A program made the position numbers and the translations under genes. Below are positions 34,224 through 41,181 of a DNA stretch of 64,000 nt, in pieces (position 1 is the stretch's first letter; the number at the start of each line of letters is the position of its first letter). The notes beneath the pieces are model-generated. The model made no database searches. It worked only from the letters and a program-made list of their open reading frames with translations, and was not told the DNA's origin. The stretch comes from CAZGBT01 sp964524025 (GTDB taxonomy: Archaea; Aenigmatarchaeota; Aenigmatarchaeia; CG10238-14; EX4484-224), in NCBI GenBank assembly GCA_964524025.1, contig CAZGBT010000001.1:1-64000 (forward strand). The letters run 5' to 3'.

Positions 34224-35589
34224 CTTTAAACCTTACTATATCTCTATCGTCTAAAAATTCACCAGTTTGTATTTCTATTATATTTAAAGGAATTTTGCCT
34301 GCATTTTCTAACTTATGCTTGGTAGTTGCTGGTATAAAAATGCTTTCTCCGCTTTTTAATAAAACTTCTTTTTCACCAGCCTTTATTTTTGCAACTCCCC
34401 TTACAACTACCCAATGTTCATTTCTATGATAATGCATATGTAAACTCAAACTTTTTCCTGGATAAACTGTTAAGAGTCTTATCTTATAAGTTGGCGTTTC
34501 TTCTAGAGTTGTATAAAAACCCCATGGTCTATAAACAGTAGAGTGAAACTTTACTTTTTCATTTCCTTTCTCTTTAAGCTTTTTTACCAATTCTTTTATT
34601 TTTTGCGAAGATTTTCGAGGAGCTACGAGTAATACGTCGTCTGTTCCTATTATTATCATGTCTTTTACGTCTATGCAAGCAACAAATTTATTGGAAATTA
34701 TGAGATTATTTTTTGAATTTATACAGAAATACTCACCGCTTGCAGCATTTCCGTTAGAATCTTTCTTCATAAGCTCGTAAATTGATTCAAAACTTCCTAT
34801 ATCACTCCAAAAACTCTTAAGAGGAATTACAGCAACTTTTTTTGATTTTTCTAACAATCCCTTATCGACAGAGATCGATGGTAATTCTGAATACTTTCCG
34901 CCTTCTTCAAAAATTTTACAAATATTGCTTGCATATTTTTTGCATTCCTCAAAGAAAATTTTGGTTGAGAATACAAACATACCGCTATTCCATAAGCACC
35001 CTTCTTTTATTAGCCTTTCTGCCATTTCTTTATCTGGTTTTTCTATAAATCTTAAAACCCTAAAGCCGTATCCAACTCTTTCAGCTGGCTTTATGTATCC
35101 ATAACCTGTATGAGGGCAAGTTGGTTTTATTCCAAACGTTACTAAAAAACTTTCAGCTAACTTTTCTGCTTCTTTAAAAGCTTTCTTTAAATCTTCATCT
35201 ATTCCGACGAAATGATCTGAAGGAAGAATAGAAACTATAGAATCTCCCCATTCTTTTTGAATAGTCTTCAAACCCAAATAGATAGCTGGCAAAGTATTTT
35301 TAGATAAGGGTTCTGTTATTATGTTTAAACTTAATCCCATTTCTTCGAGTTGTTGTTCTATCAAGAACTTTTGCTTTTCGTTGGTTATTACGTAAATTTC
35401 TTCAGGTTTTGAGAACAAAAGAGCTCTTTTAACAGTTCTTTGAAATAAAGACTCAAAACTAGATGGAAACCCTTTTATTACAGGAGAAAATGGTTGAGTT
35501 TTAAATTTTATAAACTGTTTTGCAAAATTTTCTCTGCTTAAAGGAAATAACCTAGTTCCAAAACCACCAGCTAAGATTAAGGTTTTCAT
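34216..35589 (-). CDS. manC: Mannose-1-P guanylyltransferase / mannose-6-P isomerase
   Basis: The 457-residue bifunctional protein has the nucleotidyltransferase start MKTLILAGGFGTRLFPLSRE, ILPSDHFVGIDEDLKKAFKE and GYGYIKPAERVGYGFRVLRF with FIEKP, and a C-terminal cupin with metal ligands in RPWGFYTTLEETPTYKIRLL and SLHMHYHRNEHWVVVRG. The enzyme would make GDP-mannose for glycans and glycosylation of surface proteins. The length is typical. It heads a two-gene unit with DUF523 and is divergent from the metallo-beta-lactamase gene at 35623. Confidence 0.95.
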   Translation of the reverse strand: MKTLILAGGFGTRLFPLSRENFAKQFIKFKTQPFSPVIKGFPSSFESLFQRTVKRALLFSKPEEIYVITNEKQKFLIEQQLEEMGLSLNIITEPLSKNTLPAIYLGLKTIQKEWGDSIVSILPSDHFVGIDEDLKKAFKEAEKLAESFLVTFGIKPTCPHTGYGYIKPAERVGYGFRVLRFIEKPDKEMAERLIKEGCLWNSGMFVFSTKIFFEECKKYASNICKIFEEGGKYSELPSISVDKGLLEKSKKVAVIPLKSFWSDIGSFESIYELMKKDSNGNAASGEYFCINSKNNLIISNKFVACIDVKDMIIIGTDDVLLVAPRKSSQKIKELVKKLKEKGNEKVKFHSTVYRPWGFYTTLEETPTYKIRLLTVYPGKSLSLHMHYHRNEHWVVVRGVAKIKAGEKEVLLKSGESIFIPATTKHKLENAGKIPLNIIEIQTGEFLDDRDIVRFKDG

Positions 35590-35622
35590 GCTAATTAGTT
35601 CAAGAATATTAAATTTATAAGG

Positions 35623-36660
35623 ATGAAGTTTAAGCTAATTTGGTTCGATTCTTTTGGGGCAAAAAGCTCCTGCACGCTTGTAGAAACTAGGGATGTTAAA
35701 ATACTAATAGATCCTGGAGTTGCTATAATGCATAGAAGTTTTCCAGTGCCTATTTATAAAAAAGTAGCTTGGAAACTTGAAGCAAAAAGAAAGATAAAAA
35801 AAGTAGCTAGAGATGTTGATATTATAGTAATTTCTCATTACCATTGGGACCATTTTTTGCCTAAGGACTTAAAAATTTATCAAGGTAAAATACTTTTTGT
35901 TAAAAATCCTAACGAATATATCAACGATTCTCAAAGAAAAAGAGCAGAAGGATTTTATGGCAAGCTAATAAAATTTGGAAAATTGGAAAGATGCAAAAAA
36001 GTAAAATTTGAAGATCCTGCTGAAAGTTTGAGGTCTTTAAGAATAGATTTTGGGGATTACCAGAAAAGAAGAGAAGAATTAATTAAAAATGGAATAGAGT
36101 GGTTCAAGAAAAGAGTAAAAAAATGGAAATCTTACAAGATAATTCCAGAAGGAAAGTTCAAAAATTTCGAGATCTATTTTGCAGAAGGAAGGAAATTCAA
36201 GTTTGGCAAGACTACTATTAAATTTATCGGTCCCCTTTTTCATGGTATCGAATATTCAAGAGTTGGTTGGGTTTTTGCAACTTTAATTAAAGAAGGGAAA
36301 GAAAAATTGATGCATACATCAGACCTTAATGGCCCAATTATAGAAGATTATGCCGATTTAATAATTAGAGAAAAGCCAGATTATCTCATTTTAGATGGTC
36401 CTATGACTTACATGCTCGGTTATACGCTCAATCTAATAAACTTTAGAAGGGTTTTGGATAATGTAAAAAGAATTTTAAAGAAAGTTAAGCTTAAAGTTAT
36501 GATTTGGGATCATCATTTGCCTAGAGAACCCAAATTCAGAGAAAGAACAAAAGAAGTTTGGGAAGTAGCAAAGAAATTGAGAAAGAAATTGTTAACAGCA
36601 AGCGAATTCCAGCTTGGGAAGAAACCTGTTGTAGAATTAGCAAATTTCAGCATTAATTAA
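35623..36660 (+). CDS. UPF0282-like metallo-beta-lactamase-fold hydrolase
   Basis: The 345-residue protein carries the MBL metal motif IVISHYHWDHFLPKD (H-x-H-x-D-H), an aspartate in LMHTSDLNGPIIEDYA and a late histidine in MIWDHHLPRE. Residues KIYQGKILFVKNPNEYIND and the insertion around 100-190 follow the archaeal UPF0282 family. It is a probable hydrolase acting on nucleic acid or a phosphoester; the substrate is not known. It stands as a single gene with 173 bases of empty-looking sequence behind it (36661-36833). Confidence 0.85.
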   Translation: MKFKLIWFDSFGAKSSCTLVETRDVKILIDPGVAIMHRSFPVPIYKKVAWKLEAKRKIKKVARDVDIIVISHYHWDHFLPKDLKIYQGKILFVKNPNEYINDSQRKRAEGFYGKLIKFGKLERCKKVKFEDPAESLRSLRIDFGDYQKRREELIKNGIEWFKKRVKKWKSYKIIPEGKFKNFEIYFAEGRKFKFGKTTIKFIGPLFHGIEYSRVGWVFATLIKEGKEKLMHTSDLNGPIIEDYADLIIREKPDYLILDGPMTYMLGYTLNLINFRRVLDNVKRILKKVKLKVMIWDHHLPREPKFRERTKEVWEVAKKLRKKLLTASEFQLGKKPVVELANFSIN

Positions 36661-36833
36661 GTTTTGTGTAGAAGAATTATGAAGTTTGTAGAAGTTTTGA
36701 AAAGTAGAGGTAAGCCATTCAGTTTGATCCTGTCAAGAAAAAATTGAAAAATTGTGTAGAAAGTTTGGGAACCGCTTTTTTACATTTTTTAGTTCTTATG
36801 CATAACAAAGACAGGCTTAAAAGCTGAAGTGTA

Positions 36834-37715
36834 ATGTTTAAAAAATTATCTTTTCAAGTAAAATCGATGGTTGAATATTGGGTATTAATATTCGCAAATG
36901 TGGATAAAACCACTATTAATTTGAGAAATCCAGACCTACGTGGCATTTTAGAAGTTAGAAAAAAGGTAGCTCAATTAACGGCTGAATCTAATGTACATAT
37001 GGGCGGTGCTTTCATGACAGGAAGGGGTTTAGAAGCAGGAGAATATCATTTAGCACTTTATAAGGGTATTCTTTACAGAGTTGAAGCAGAGTATGGTGGT
37101 ATTGTTATAGAAAGGAAAGAAGATGGGTATATAAGATGGGAGTATACAGTACCTTTTTCTATTAGGCTTGAAGCGTTGAAATTGCAACAAAAGATAGTAG
37201 AACGTTGGGATAAGCCTATTGAATCTAAACAAACAATGGTAACTGTACGAGAAGAACCCAAAAAAATTGAGCAAAGTTATGAAGAATTGTTAGAATTGCT
37301 TAGATCACTTGATATAGGTTTTATCGATTTAGTAAGTGGAGAAGTTTATGGGAATAACCCACGGTGGAAAACTACACATTCAAGAACTGGTTTAGACGTA
37401 ATTCCTATGATAAGCGGAAAAGATGTTTCACTTAAGCGTGAGCTTCATTATGCTTTATCAAGTTACGGGTTAAAAGGTAAAGATGTTACTGTAATACTAA
37501 TAGGCGATTCAGTTGGTGATATACCATTCCTTAATCCACCGCTTGTTAAAAAAATATTGGAACCTTACGTAAGAGGATTGTCCATTAAATCGTATGGTGT
37601 AAATCCAACCGGACTTTTCAAGGAATATATAGAAGAAATTGGAGGAACATGTCTTTATGGGACTCCGGAAAGTTGTTTTTCAAGATGCTTGGTTTGCGAG
37701 CTAGAATCCCTTTAA
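36834..37715 (+). CDS. Unknown 293-residue protein with C-terminal Cys pair
   Basis: I do not recognise this protein. It may start at the ATG at 36834 or at 36867 (MVEYWVLIF). The first half is mainly strands and short helices and contains a repeated Gly-rich turn (HMGGAFMTGRGLEAGEYHL). A Glu/Gln-rich linker near 140-155 leads to a second alpha/beta domain with GKDVTVILIGDSVGDIPFLN, a hydrophobic strand followed by D-S as in vWA or Rossmann-like folds. The end carries CFSRCLVCELESL. There are no transmembrane helices. It is followed by tRNA-Arg on the opposite strand. Confidence 0.5.
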   Translation: MFKKLSFQVKSMVEYWVLIFANVDKTTINLRNPDLRGILEVRKKVAQLTAESNVHMGGAFMTGRGLEAGEYHLALYKGILYRVEAEYGGIVIERKEDGYIRWEYTVPFSIRLEALKLQQKIVERWDKPIESKQTMVTVREEPKKIEQSYEELLELLRSLDIGFIDLVSGEVYGNNPRWKTTHSRTGLDVIPMISGKDVSLKRELHYALSSYGLKGKDVTVILIGDSVGDIPFLNPPLVKKILEPYVRGLSIKSYGVNPTGLFKEYIEEIGGTCLYGTPESCFSRCLVCELESL

Positions 37716-37782
37716 TTTTCTTTAAACATTATCAAGTAAGCAGCGGTTTCACCGTGATACAATTTTATAGTAATCTGTTAAA

Positions 37783-37856
37783 GGCCCCGGCGGGATTTGA
37801 ACCCGCGACCTCCGGGTCCGAAGCCCGGCGCCCTATCCTGGCTAGGCTACGGGGCC
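37783..37856 (-). tRNA. tRNA-Arg (UCG anticodon)
   Basis: On the minus strand the acceptor GGCCCCG (37850-37856) pairs with CGGGGCC (37783-37789). The anticodon arm CCGGG-CTTCGGA-CCCGG gives anticodon UCG, reading CGA. The T arm GCGGG-TTCAAAT-CCCGC is perfect. The base after the acceptor stem would be U (position 37782 is A on the plus strand), which is unusual for a discriminator. The first tRNA base overlaps the last base of the upstream gene's stop codon, so the tRNA is probably processed from a longer transcript. CCA is not encoded. Confidence 0.93.
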
Positions 37857-38074
37857 TAAATTTTTTGAAGTATTAAATTTTTTACTTTTTTAGGATCTAC
37901 TTTGCCCTCGCACTCTTTTGCAACCTCTCTAATTAATTTAGTTAAAGAACTTCTTATTCCAGCTTTGTATTCTAAAATTAATTTCGAATGTTTTGCTAAA
38001 ACTTTTTCAACAATTTCATTTAACTCTACAGGTTCTTCTTCGAATTTTAAAATAATTCTTTTCTTTTTACCCAT
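37856..38074 (-). CDS. Small GatB/YqeY-like domain protein
   Basis: With the ATG at 38072-38074 (MGKKKRIILKF) it has 72 residues; an alternative ATG lies 15 bases upstream. The segment KVLAKHSKLILEYKAGIRSS ending with GKVDPKKVKNLILQKI matches the pattern of the GatB/YqeY tail domain (V-x-E-Y-x-x-G ... K-x-x-P-x-x-V-x-x-L-L-x-K-L), which binds tRNA in amidotransferases. A stand-alone copy is unusual. Its start overlaps the UMP kinase gene, and its stop touches tRNA-Arg, all on one strand. Confidence 0.6.
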   Translation of the reverse strand: MGKKKRIILKFEEEPVELNEIVEKVLAKHSKLILEYKAGIRSSLTKLIREVAKECEGKVDPKKVKNLILQKI

Positions 38075-38747
38075 AAACTTCACTTCCAACCTTTTCTCCT
38101 TTTAGCACTTTTTCTAATTCATTAGGGTTACTTCCTATAAAAATAAGTTTTATTTTACTTCTTTTGGCTATTCTTAAAGCTGACAGATCGAACAATTCAT
38201 AAGTTCCAGGTTCAGCTTTTTGGCTTTTAATTAACTCAAAAAATTCATCGTAGCTTAATTTATCGATTTTCTTTGCATCATCAAACTTTTTAGGATCTTT
38301 ATCGTAAATACCGCTTACATCGCTTATGTTAATAACTACTTTACAACCTATTGCTTCAGCAAATAATACTGAATTAAAATCTGTCGAACAGCCAGGCTGA
38401 TTACCGCAGCCTATGAAAAATGAATAGGATTGGTCAAAAGATTTAAGCAATTCGTTAACAGTCGAAATAGGCTCTGGATAACAGTTTTTAAGCGAAGAAA
38501 TCAATAATCTAGCGTTTAACCTTGTAGCTTCAATTCCTATTTTGTCTAAATCGTTTTTGTTTTGGGTAAAATTGGAGGCTAATTTAATATACTCCCTTGC
38601 AACTTTTCCGCCTCCAGTTATTATAACAAACCTAAAACCTTTTTCTGCAAAACTATCTAAAATTTCAACGTACTTCTTTAATTTTTCTGGTGATTGTAGG
38701 AATTCGTTGATTACGCTACCGCCAAGAGATATTACGAATGTTTTCAT
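38067..38747 (-). CDS. pyrH: UMP kinase (archaeal type)
   Basis: The 226-residue amino-acid-kinase-fold protein phosphorylates UMP to UDP. It shows VISLGGSVINEF at the N-terminus, RFVIITGGGKVAREYI, GIEATRLNARLLISSL, and VVINISDVSGIYDKDPKKF with AEPGTYELFDLSALRIAKRS, all of the archaeal UMPK subfamily. It overlaps the downstream YqeY-like gene by eight bases. Confidence 0.93.
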   Translation of the reverse strand: MKTFVISLGGSVINEFLQSPEKLKKYVEILDSFAEKGFRFVIITGGGKVAREYIKLASNFTQNKNDLDKIGIEATRLNARLLISSLKNCYPEPISTVNELLKSFDQSYSFFIGCGNQPGCSTDFNSVLFAEAIGCKVVINISDVSGIYDKDPKKFDDAKKIDKLSYDEFFELIKSQKAEPGTYELFDLSALRIAKRSKIKLIFIGSNPNELEKVLKGEKVGSEVYG

Positions 38748-38782
38748 GATTATAAAGAGTTAGAGTTGAAAATAAGTTTAAG

Positions 38783-38797
38783 TATAACGGCGTTATA
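38783..38797. promoter_or_regulatory. Palindromic operator TATAACG-G-CGTTATA, copy 2
   Basis: A 15-base palindrome, arms TATAACG and CGTTATA around a central G. It ends 34 bases before the thioredoxin ATG at 38832. It differs from the other copies only in the inner base of each arm (G/C for A/T), keeping the symmetry, which argues for a protein that reads the outer TATAAC/GTTATA. It is also 35 bases from the start of the divergent UMP kinase gene at 38747. Confidence 0.55.
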
Positions 38798-38831
38798 AAG
38801 ATTAAACTTTTTCGCTTTTATTTTCTTATTA

Positions 38832-39161
38832 ATGGCAGAAGAAATTTCAGAAAAAGATTTTAAGGAAAAGGTGTTGGAAAGGAGTAAGAAAATACCTGTA
38901 ATAGTTGACTTTTGGGCACCTTGGTGTATGCCATGTGTCTTCTTAGCTCCTATTTTAGAAAATGCTGTAAAAGAGTTTAAGAATAAGGTTGTTCTCGTTA
39001 AAGTAAACGTTCAGGAAAATCCAAGGTTAGCGATGAAATACGGTATTATGTCTATTCCTAATGTTAAGATGTTTAGAAACGGAAAAGTAGTTGATGAATT
39101 TATAGGGTTACAATCTGAGGATTTTATAAAGAATTGGATAAGGAAGAATTTAAAAAGCTAA
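38832..39161 (+). CDS. Thioredoxin
   Basis: A 109-residue thioredoxin with active site WAPWCMPCVFLAPILE (Cys-Met-Pro-Cys), cis-proline in GIMSIPNVKMFRNGK and the usual C-terminal helix. It would shuttle electrons from thioredoxin reductase to targets such as the ribonucleotide reductase tail. The promoter holds operator copy 2 34 bases upstream of the ATG. It converges with the unknown gene at 39187. Confidence 0.95.
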   Translation: MAEEISEKDFKEKVLERSKKIPVIVDFWAPWCMPCVFLAPILENAVKEFKNKVVLVKVNVQENPRLAMKYGIMSIPNVKMFRNGKVVDEFIGLQSEDFIKNWIRKNLKS

Positions 39162-39186
39162 AAATCCTAAAAAATTGGTTTTTCCC

Positions 39187-39684
39187 TCACTGTACTTCTA
39201 TTACATATGGCTGTCTTTCTTCGAAGATCTTTTTAAGTAGTTTTGCGAGCTCTCTATCTCTCAATCTCCCTACTACCCCATCCTCTTCCAAGATTTTGTA
39301 TAAAGCTTCTGTAAGTTTCGATATGTTTCTATCAGCTTCTGATACAACTTCTTTAAATTTACTGAAAGGAATTTTTCCTTCCAATTTTTGTAGGATGGAT
39401 GATTCGACTGCTTTTCTAAGTTCCTTCCAAACGTAGTCATCAAGTTTTTCTGGTTCATTGATGTCGACTTTGTACGTTCGTTTATTTAATCTTAGAAAGA
39501 GGCCTTCATCGCCTCTATATTCAATCTCGATTGTAAGAATTGTTGGAGGAAGGTTTTTTATTAATTCCTTAAGGCTTTTGTCTTCGATGTGAAGAGCTTT
39601 ATCCCTTGTAAGCTCGTAAACTATAGTAGATTTTTCAGAAAGGTATTTTTTGTAATGATTAACTATTATTGCCATTACAGACAC
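39187..39684 (-). CDS. Unknown charged protein
   Basis: A 165-residue soluble protein starting at GTG 39684 (GGTGA lies four bases upstream) or at the ATG nine bases later. The first 85 residues alternate strands (ILTIEIEYRGDEGLFLRLNK), the last 70 are helical and rich in Lys/Glu (ILQKLEGKIPFSKFKEVVSE). The family is not recognised. An inverted repeat immediately upstream (39695-39712) suggests regulated expression. Composition is like its neighbours. Confidence 0.5.
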   Translation of the reverse strand: MSVMAIIVNHYKKYLSEKSTIVYELTRDKALHIEDKSLKELIKNLPPTILTIEIEYRGDEGLFLRLNKRTYKVDINEPEKLDDYVWKELRKAVESSILQKLEGKIPFSKFKEVVSEADRNISKLTEALYKILEEDGVVGRLRDRELAKLLKKIFEERQPYVIEVQ

Positions 39685-39694
39685 TTTATCACCT

Positions 39695-39712
39695 TATAGT
39701 AACTAGACTATA
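39695..39712. promoter_or_regulatory. Inverted repeat upstream of unknown gene
   Basis: TATAGT (39695-39700) and ACTATA (39707-39712) are exact inverted 6-base arms around AACTAG, starting 11 bases upstream of the GTG at 39684. The right arm looks like a TATA element on the minus strand, but it is very close to the start codon; it may be an operator instead. It does not match the TATAAC family. Confidence 0.3.
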
Positions 39713-39802
39713 ACTTTTTTAAAGTTTTTGTTTAACTAGTTTGGCGGTTATTCATTTTACTGAGCTTAGAAATAGATTTTTTATAATGCAAAGTAGAAAG
39801 TT

Positions 39803-40456
39803 TTAGGGATTGTCGTTAAGTAGCTTGCTTAATTTTTCACTTATTTCTTTTACAATTTTTTCTGGCGGAATGTCAACGCTTTCACATTTTATTTCTATGA
39901 ATTTTACGCCTTGTTTTCTAAGAAATTCCTTTACAGGTTTTGTCATTTCTTCGTAAATTCTAAATCTTTCTTTTATAATTTCTGGTTCATCGTCTTCCCT
40001 TCTCACCAATTTTCCTCCACAGACGTCACAAATTCCTTCAACCTTTGGCTTTAAGAACCTTAGATTATAAACCTTGCCACATTTTTCACAAACAACTCTT
40101 GAAGATAATCTTTCGACTATTACCCATTCAGGAACTAAAAGGTCTATTATGGCATCTATTTTTGTTATAGAAAGCAAAAATTTTGCTTGGTTAAGAGTTC
40201 TCGGGTATCCATCAAGAATAAAACCTTTTACTTTTTCTATTTTTTCTTTAACTACTTCATTTACTATCTCATCAGGAACAAGCTCTCCTTTTTCTACGTA
40301 TTTTTTTACTTCTTTCCCTAACTCGCTACCTTTTTTAATTTCCTCCCTGAATATATCGCCAGTTGAGATGTGCTCAATTCCAAAAATTTCTTTTAGACGA
40401 GAAGAATAAGTTCCCTTTCCAGAACCTGGAGGCCCAAAGATTATCAGTTTTAACAT
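39803..40456 (-). CDS. adk: Adenylate kinase, zinc-LID type
   Basis: The 217-residue enzyme interconverts ATP, ADP and AMP. The P-loop is IFGPPGSGKGTYSSRL, AMP-binding ISTGDIFREEI and GFILDGYPRTLNQAKFL follow, and the LID carries a zinc site with CEKCGKVYN and ICDVCGGKL. This long form with a zinc LID is the bacterial-type Adk, also present in a number of archaea, rather than the short archaeal AdkA. It stands alone on the minus strand. Confidence 0.95.
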   Translation of the reverse strand: MLKLIIFGPPGSGKGTYSSRLKEIFGIEHISTGDIFREEIKKGSELGKEVKKYVEKGELVPDEIVNEVVKEKIEKVKGFILDGYPRTLNQAKFLLSITKIDAIIDLLVPEWVIVERLSSRVVCEKCGKVYNLRFLKPKVEGICDVCGGKLVRREDDEPEIIKERFRIYEEMTKPVKEFLRKQGVKFIEIKCESVDIPPEKIVKEISEKLSKLLNDNP

Positions 40457-40644
40457 TAATAAAGTTTATACTTGAGCAGATTTATGGGTTATCAAATTCG
40501 TCTTTGAAAAATGGTTTGGATTATCCTGAATAAGGGTATACAGTATTTTCTGGTGTTAAATAAGAGTCTGTCTTCTCTGAATTTAGATATTGCCAAGTCG
40601 ATTAATACGGATATATAAGCTAAGTTTAAATTTAGTTTTGAGAA

Positions 40645-40744
40645 GCCGGGGTAGTTCAGCGGCAGAACGCCGGACTCATATCCAATGAGTTGCGATAGAT
40701 GAGCGAGATATCCGGAGACGGGGGTTCGAATCCCTCCCCCGGCA
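40645..40744 (+). tRNA. tRNA-Met (CAU, elongator) with intron
   Basis: Exon 1 is 40645-40680 and exon 2 is 40710-40744; the 29-base intron at 40681-40709 sits between positions 37 and 38, the standard archaeal place. The acceptor GCCGGGG pairs with CCCCGGC (40737-40743) with discriminator A. The spliced anticodon arm is CCGGA-CTCATAA-TCCGG, anticodon CAU. G1-C72 rather than A-U speaks for the elongator, not the initiator; a tRNA-Ile2 that is later modified cannot be excluded. A TATA-like GATATATAA about 28-36 bases upstream can be its promoter. The splicing endonuclease gene is at 15183. Confidence 0.9.
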
Positions 40745-41031
40745 TTTTAGTTTTTTGGATGTTAACAGTAAATAACCACGCTTTTTTTAGCAGAAATTAT
40801 TTATAATCAATTTTTTGGTTCGATAGGAATCAGTACTAAAGAGATGGAAAAAGTAAAACGGTTTTAACATTGAGTTTAACATAAAGGTTTTTATATTTTG
40901 TTTCACTTATTTTTATTACTGAAAAAGAATAAAAGCATAACCTAAGTATTCAACTATCTTTGAAGAGAAAAGAAAAAGAATACGAAAAACTTGTAGTTAT
41001 TTGTCTTCCTTTCTTGAGAGAATTCCCTAAA

Positions 41032-41065
41032 GGAGAGGCCGTCTCCGCTGAGAGGCGACCTCTCC
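41032..41065. repeat. GC-rich hairpin 1
   Basis: GGAGAGG (41032-41038) pairs with CCTCTCC (41059-41065), and inside it TCTC (41042-41045) and GAGA (41050-41053) with flanking GCC/GGC extend the stem around the loop CGCT. The result is one long imperfect hairpin. It marks the left margin of the GC-rich island. Confidence 0.6.
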
Positions 41066-41071
41066 GGGGAA

Positions 41072-41096
41072 GGGAGGTGTGGTTTTCACACCTCCC
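41072..41096. repeat. GC-rich hairpin 2, perfect 10-bp stem
   Basis: GGGAGGTGTG (41072-41081) and CACACCTCCC (41087-41096) form a perfect 10-base stem with loop GTTTT. Such a stem would be very stable in RNA and could end transcription or protect an RNA end. A C-rich tract follows. Confidence 0.65.
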
Positions 41097-41123
41097 CCCA
41101 CCCCCGGCCTTAGAAAGGAAGTT

Positions 41124-41142
41124 GGGGGTGCAACGCACCCCC
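41124..41142. repeat. GC-rich hairpin 3
   Basis: GGGGGTGC (41124-41131) and GCACCCCC (41135-41142) form an eight-base stem with the three-base loop AAC. It is the third hairpin within 110 bases and lies 40 bases before the start of the GC-rich gene. Confidence 0.6.
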
Positions 41143-41181
41143 CGCCGCGGGGTCTGGGAAGGCAGGGAGAAATAGGAAGCC

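Larger units (their letters stand above)
40745..41181. other. Gene-poor stretch leading into the GC-rich island
   Basis: From 40745 to about 41030 the sequence is AT-rich and holds no gene I can support. From about 41031 it switches abruptly to GC-rich sequence with three hairpins (listed separately). An open frame starting at TTG 40960 crosses the switch, but its translation is a by-product of the repeats and I do not accept it. Confidence 0.5.

Noticed and set aside
40960..41175. Open frames on both strands across the GC-rich hairpins
   Set aside because: The translations are by-products of inverted repeats, with no ATG start and an abrupt composition change in the middle.
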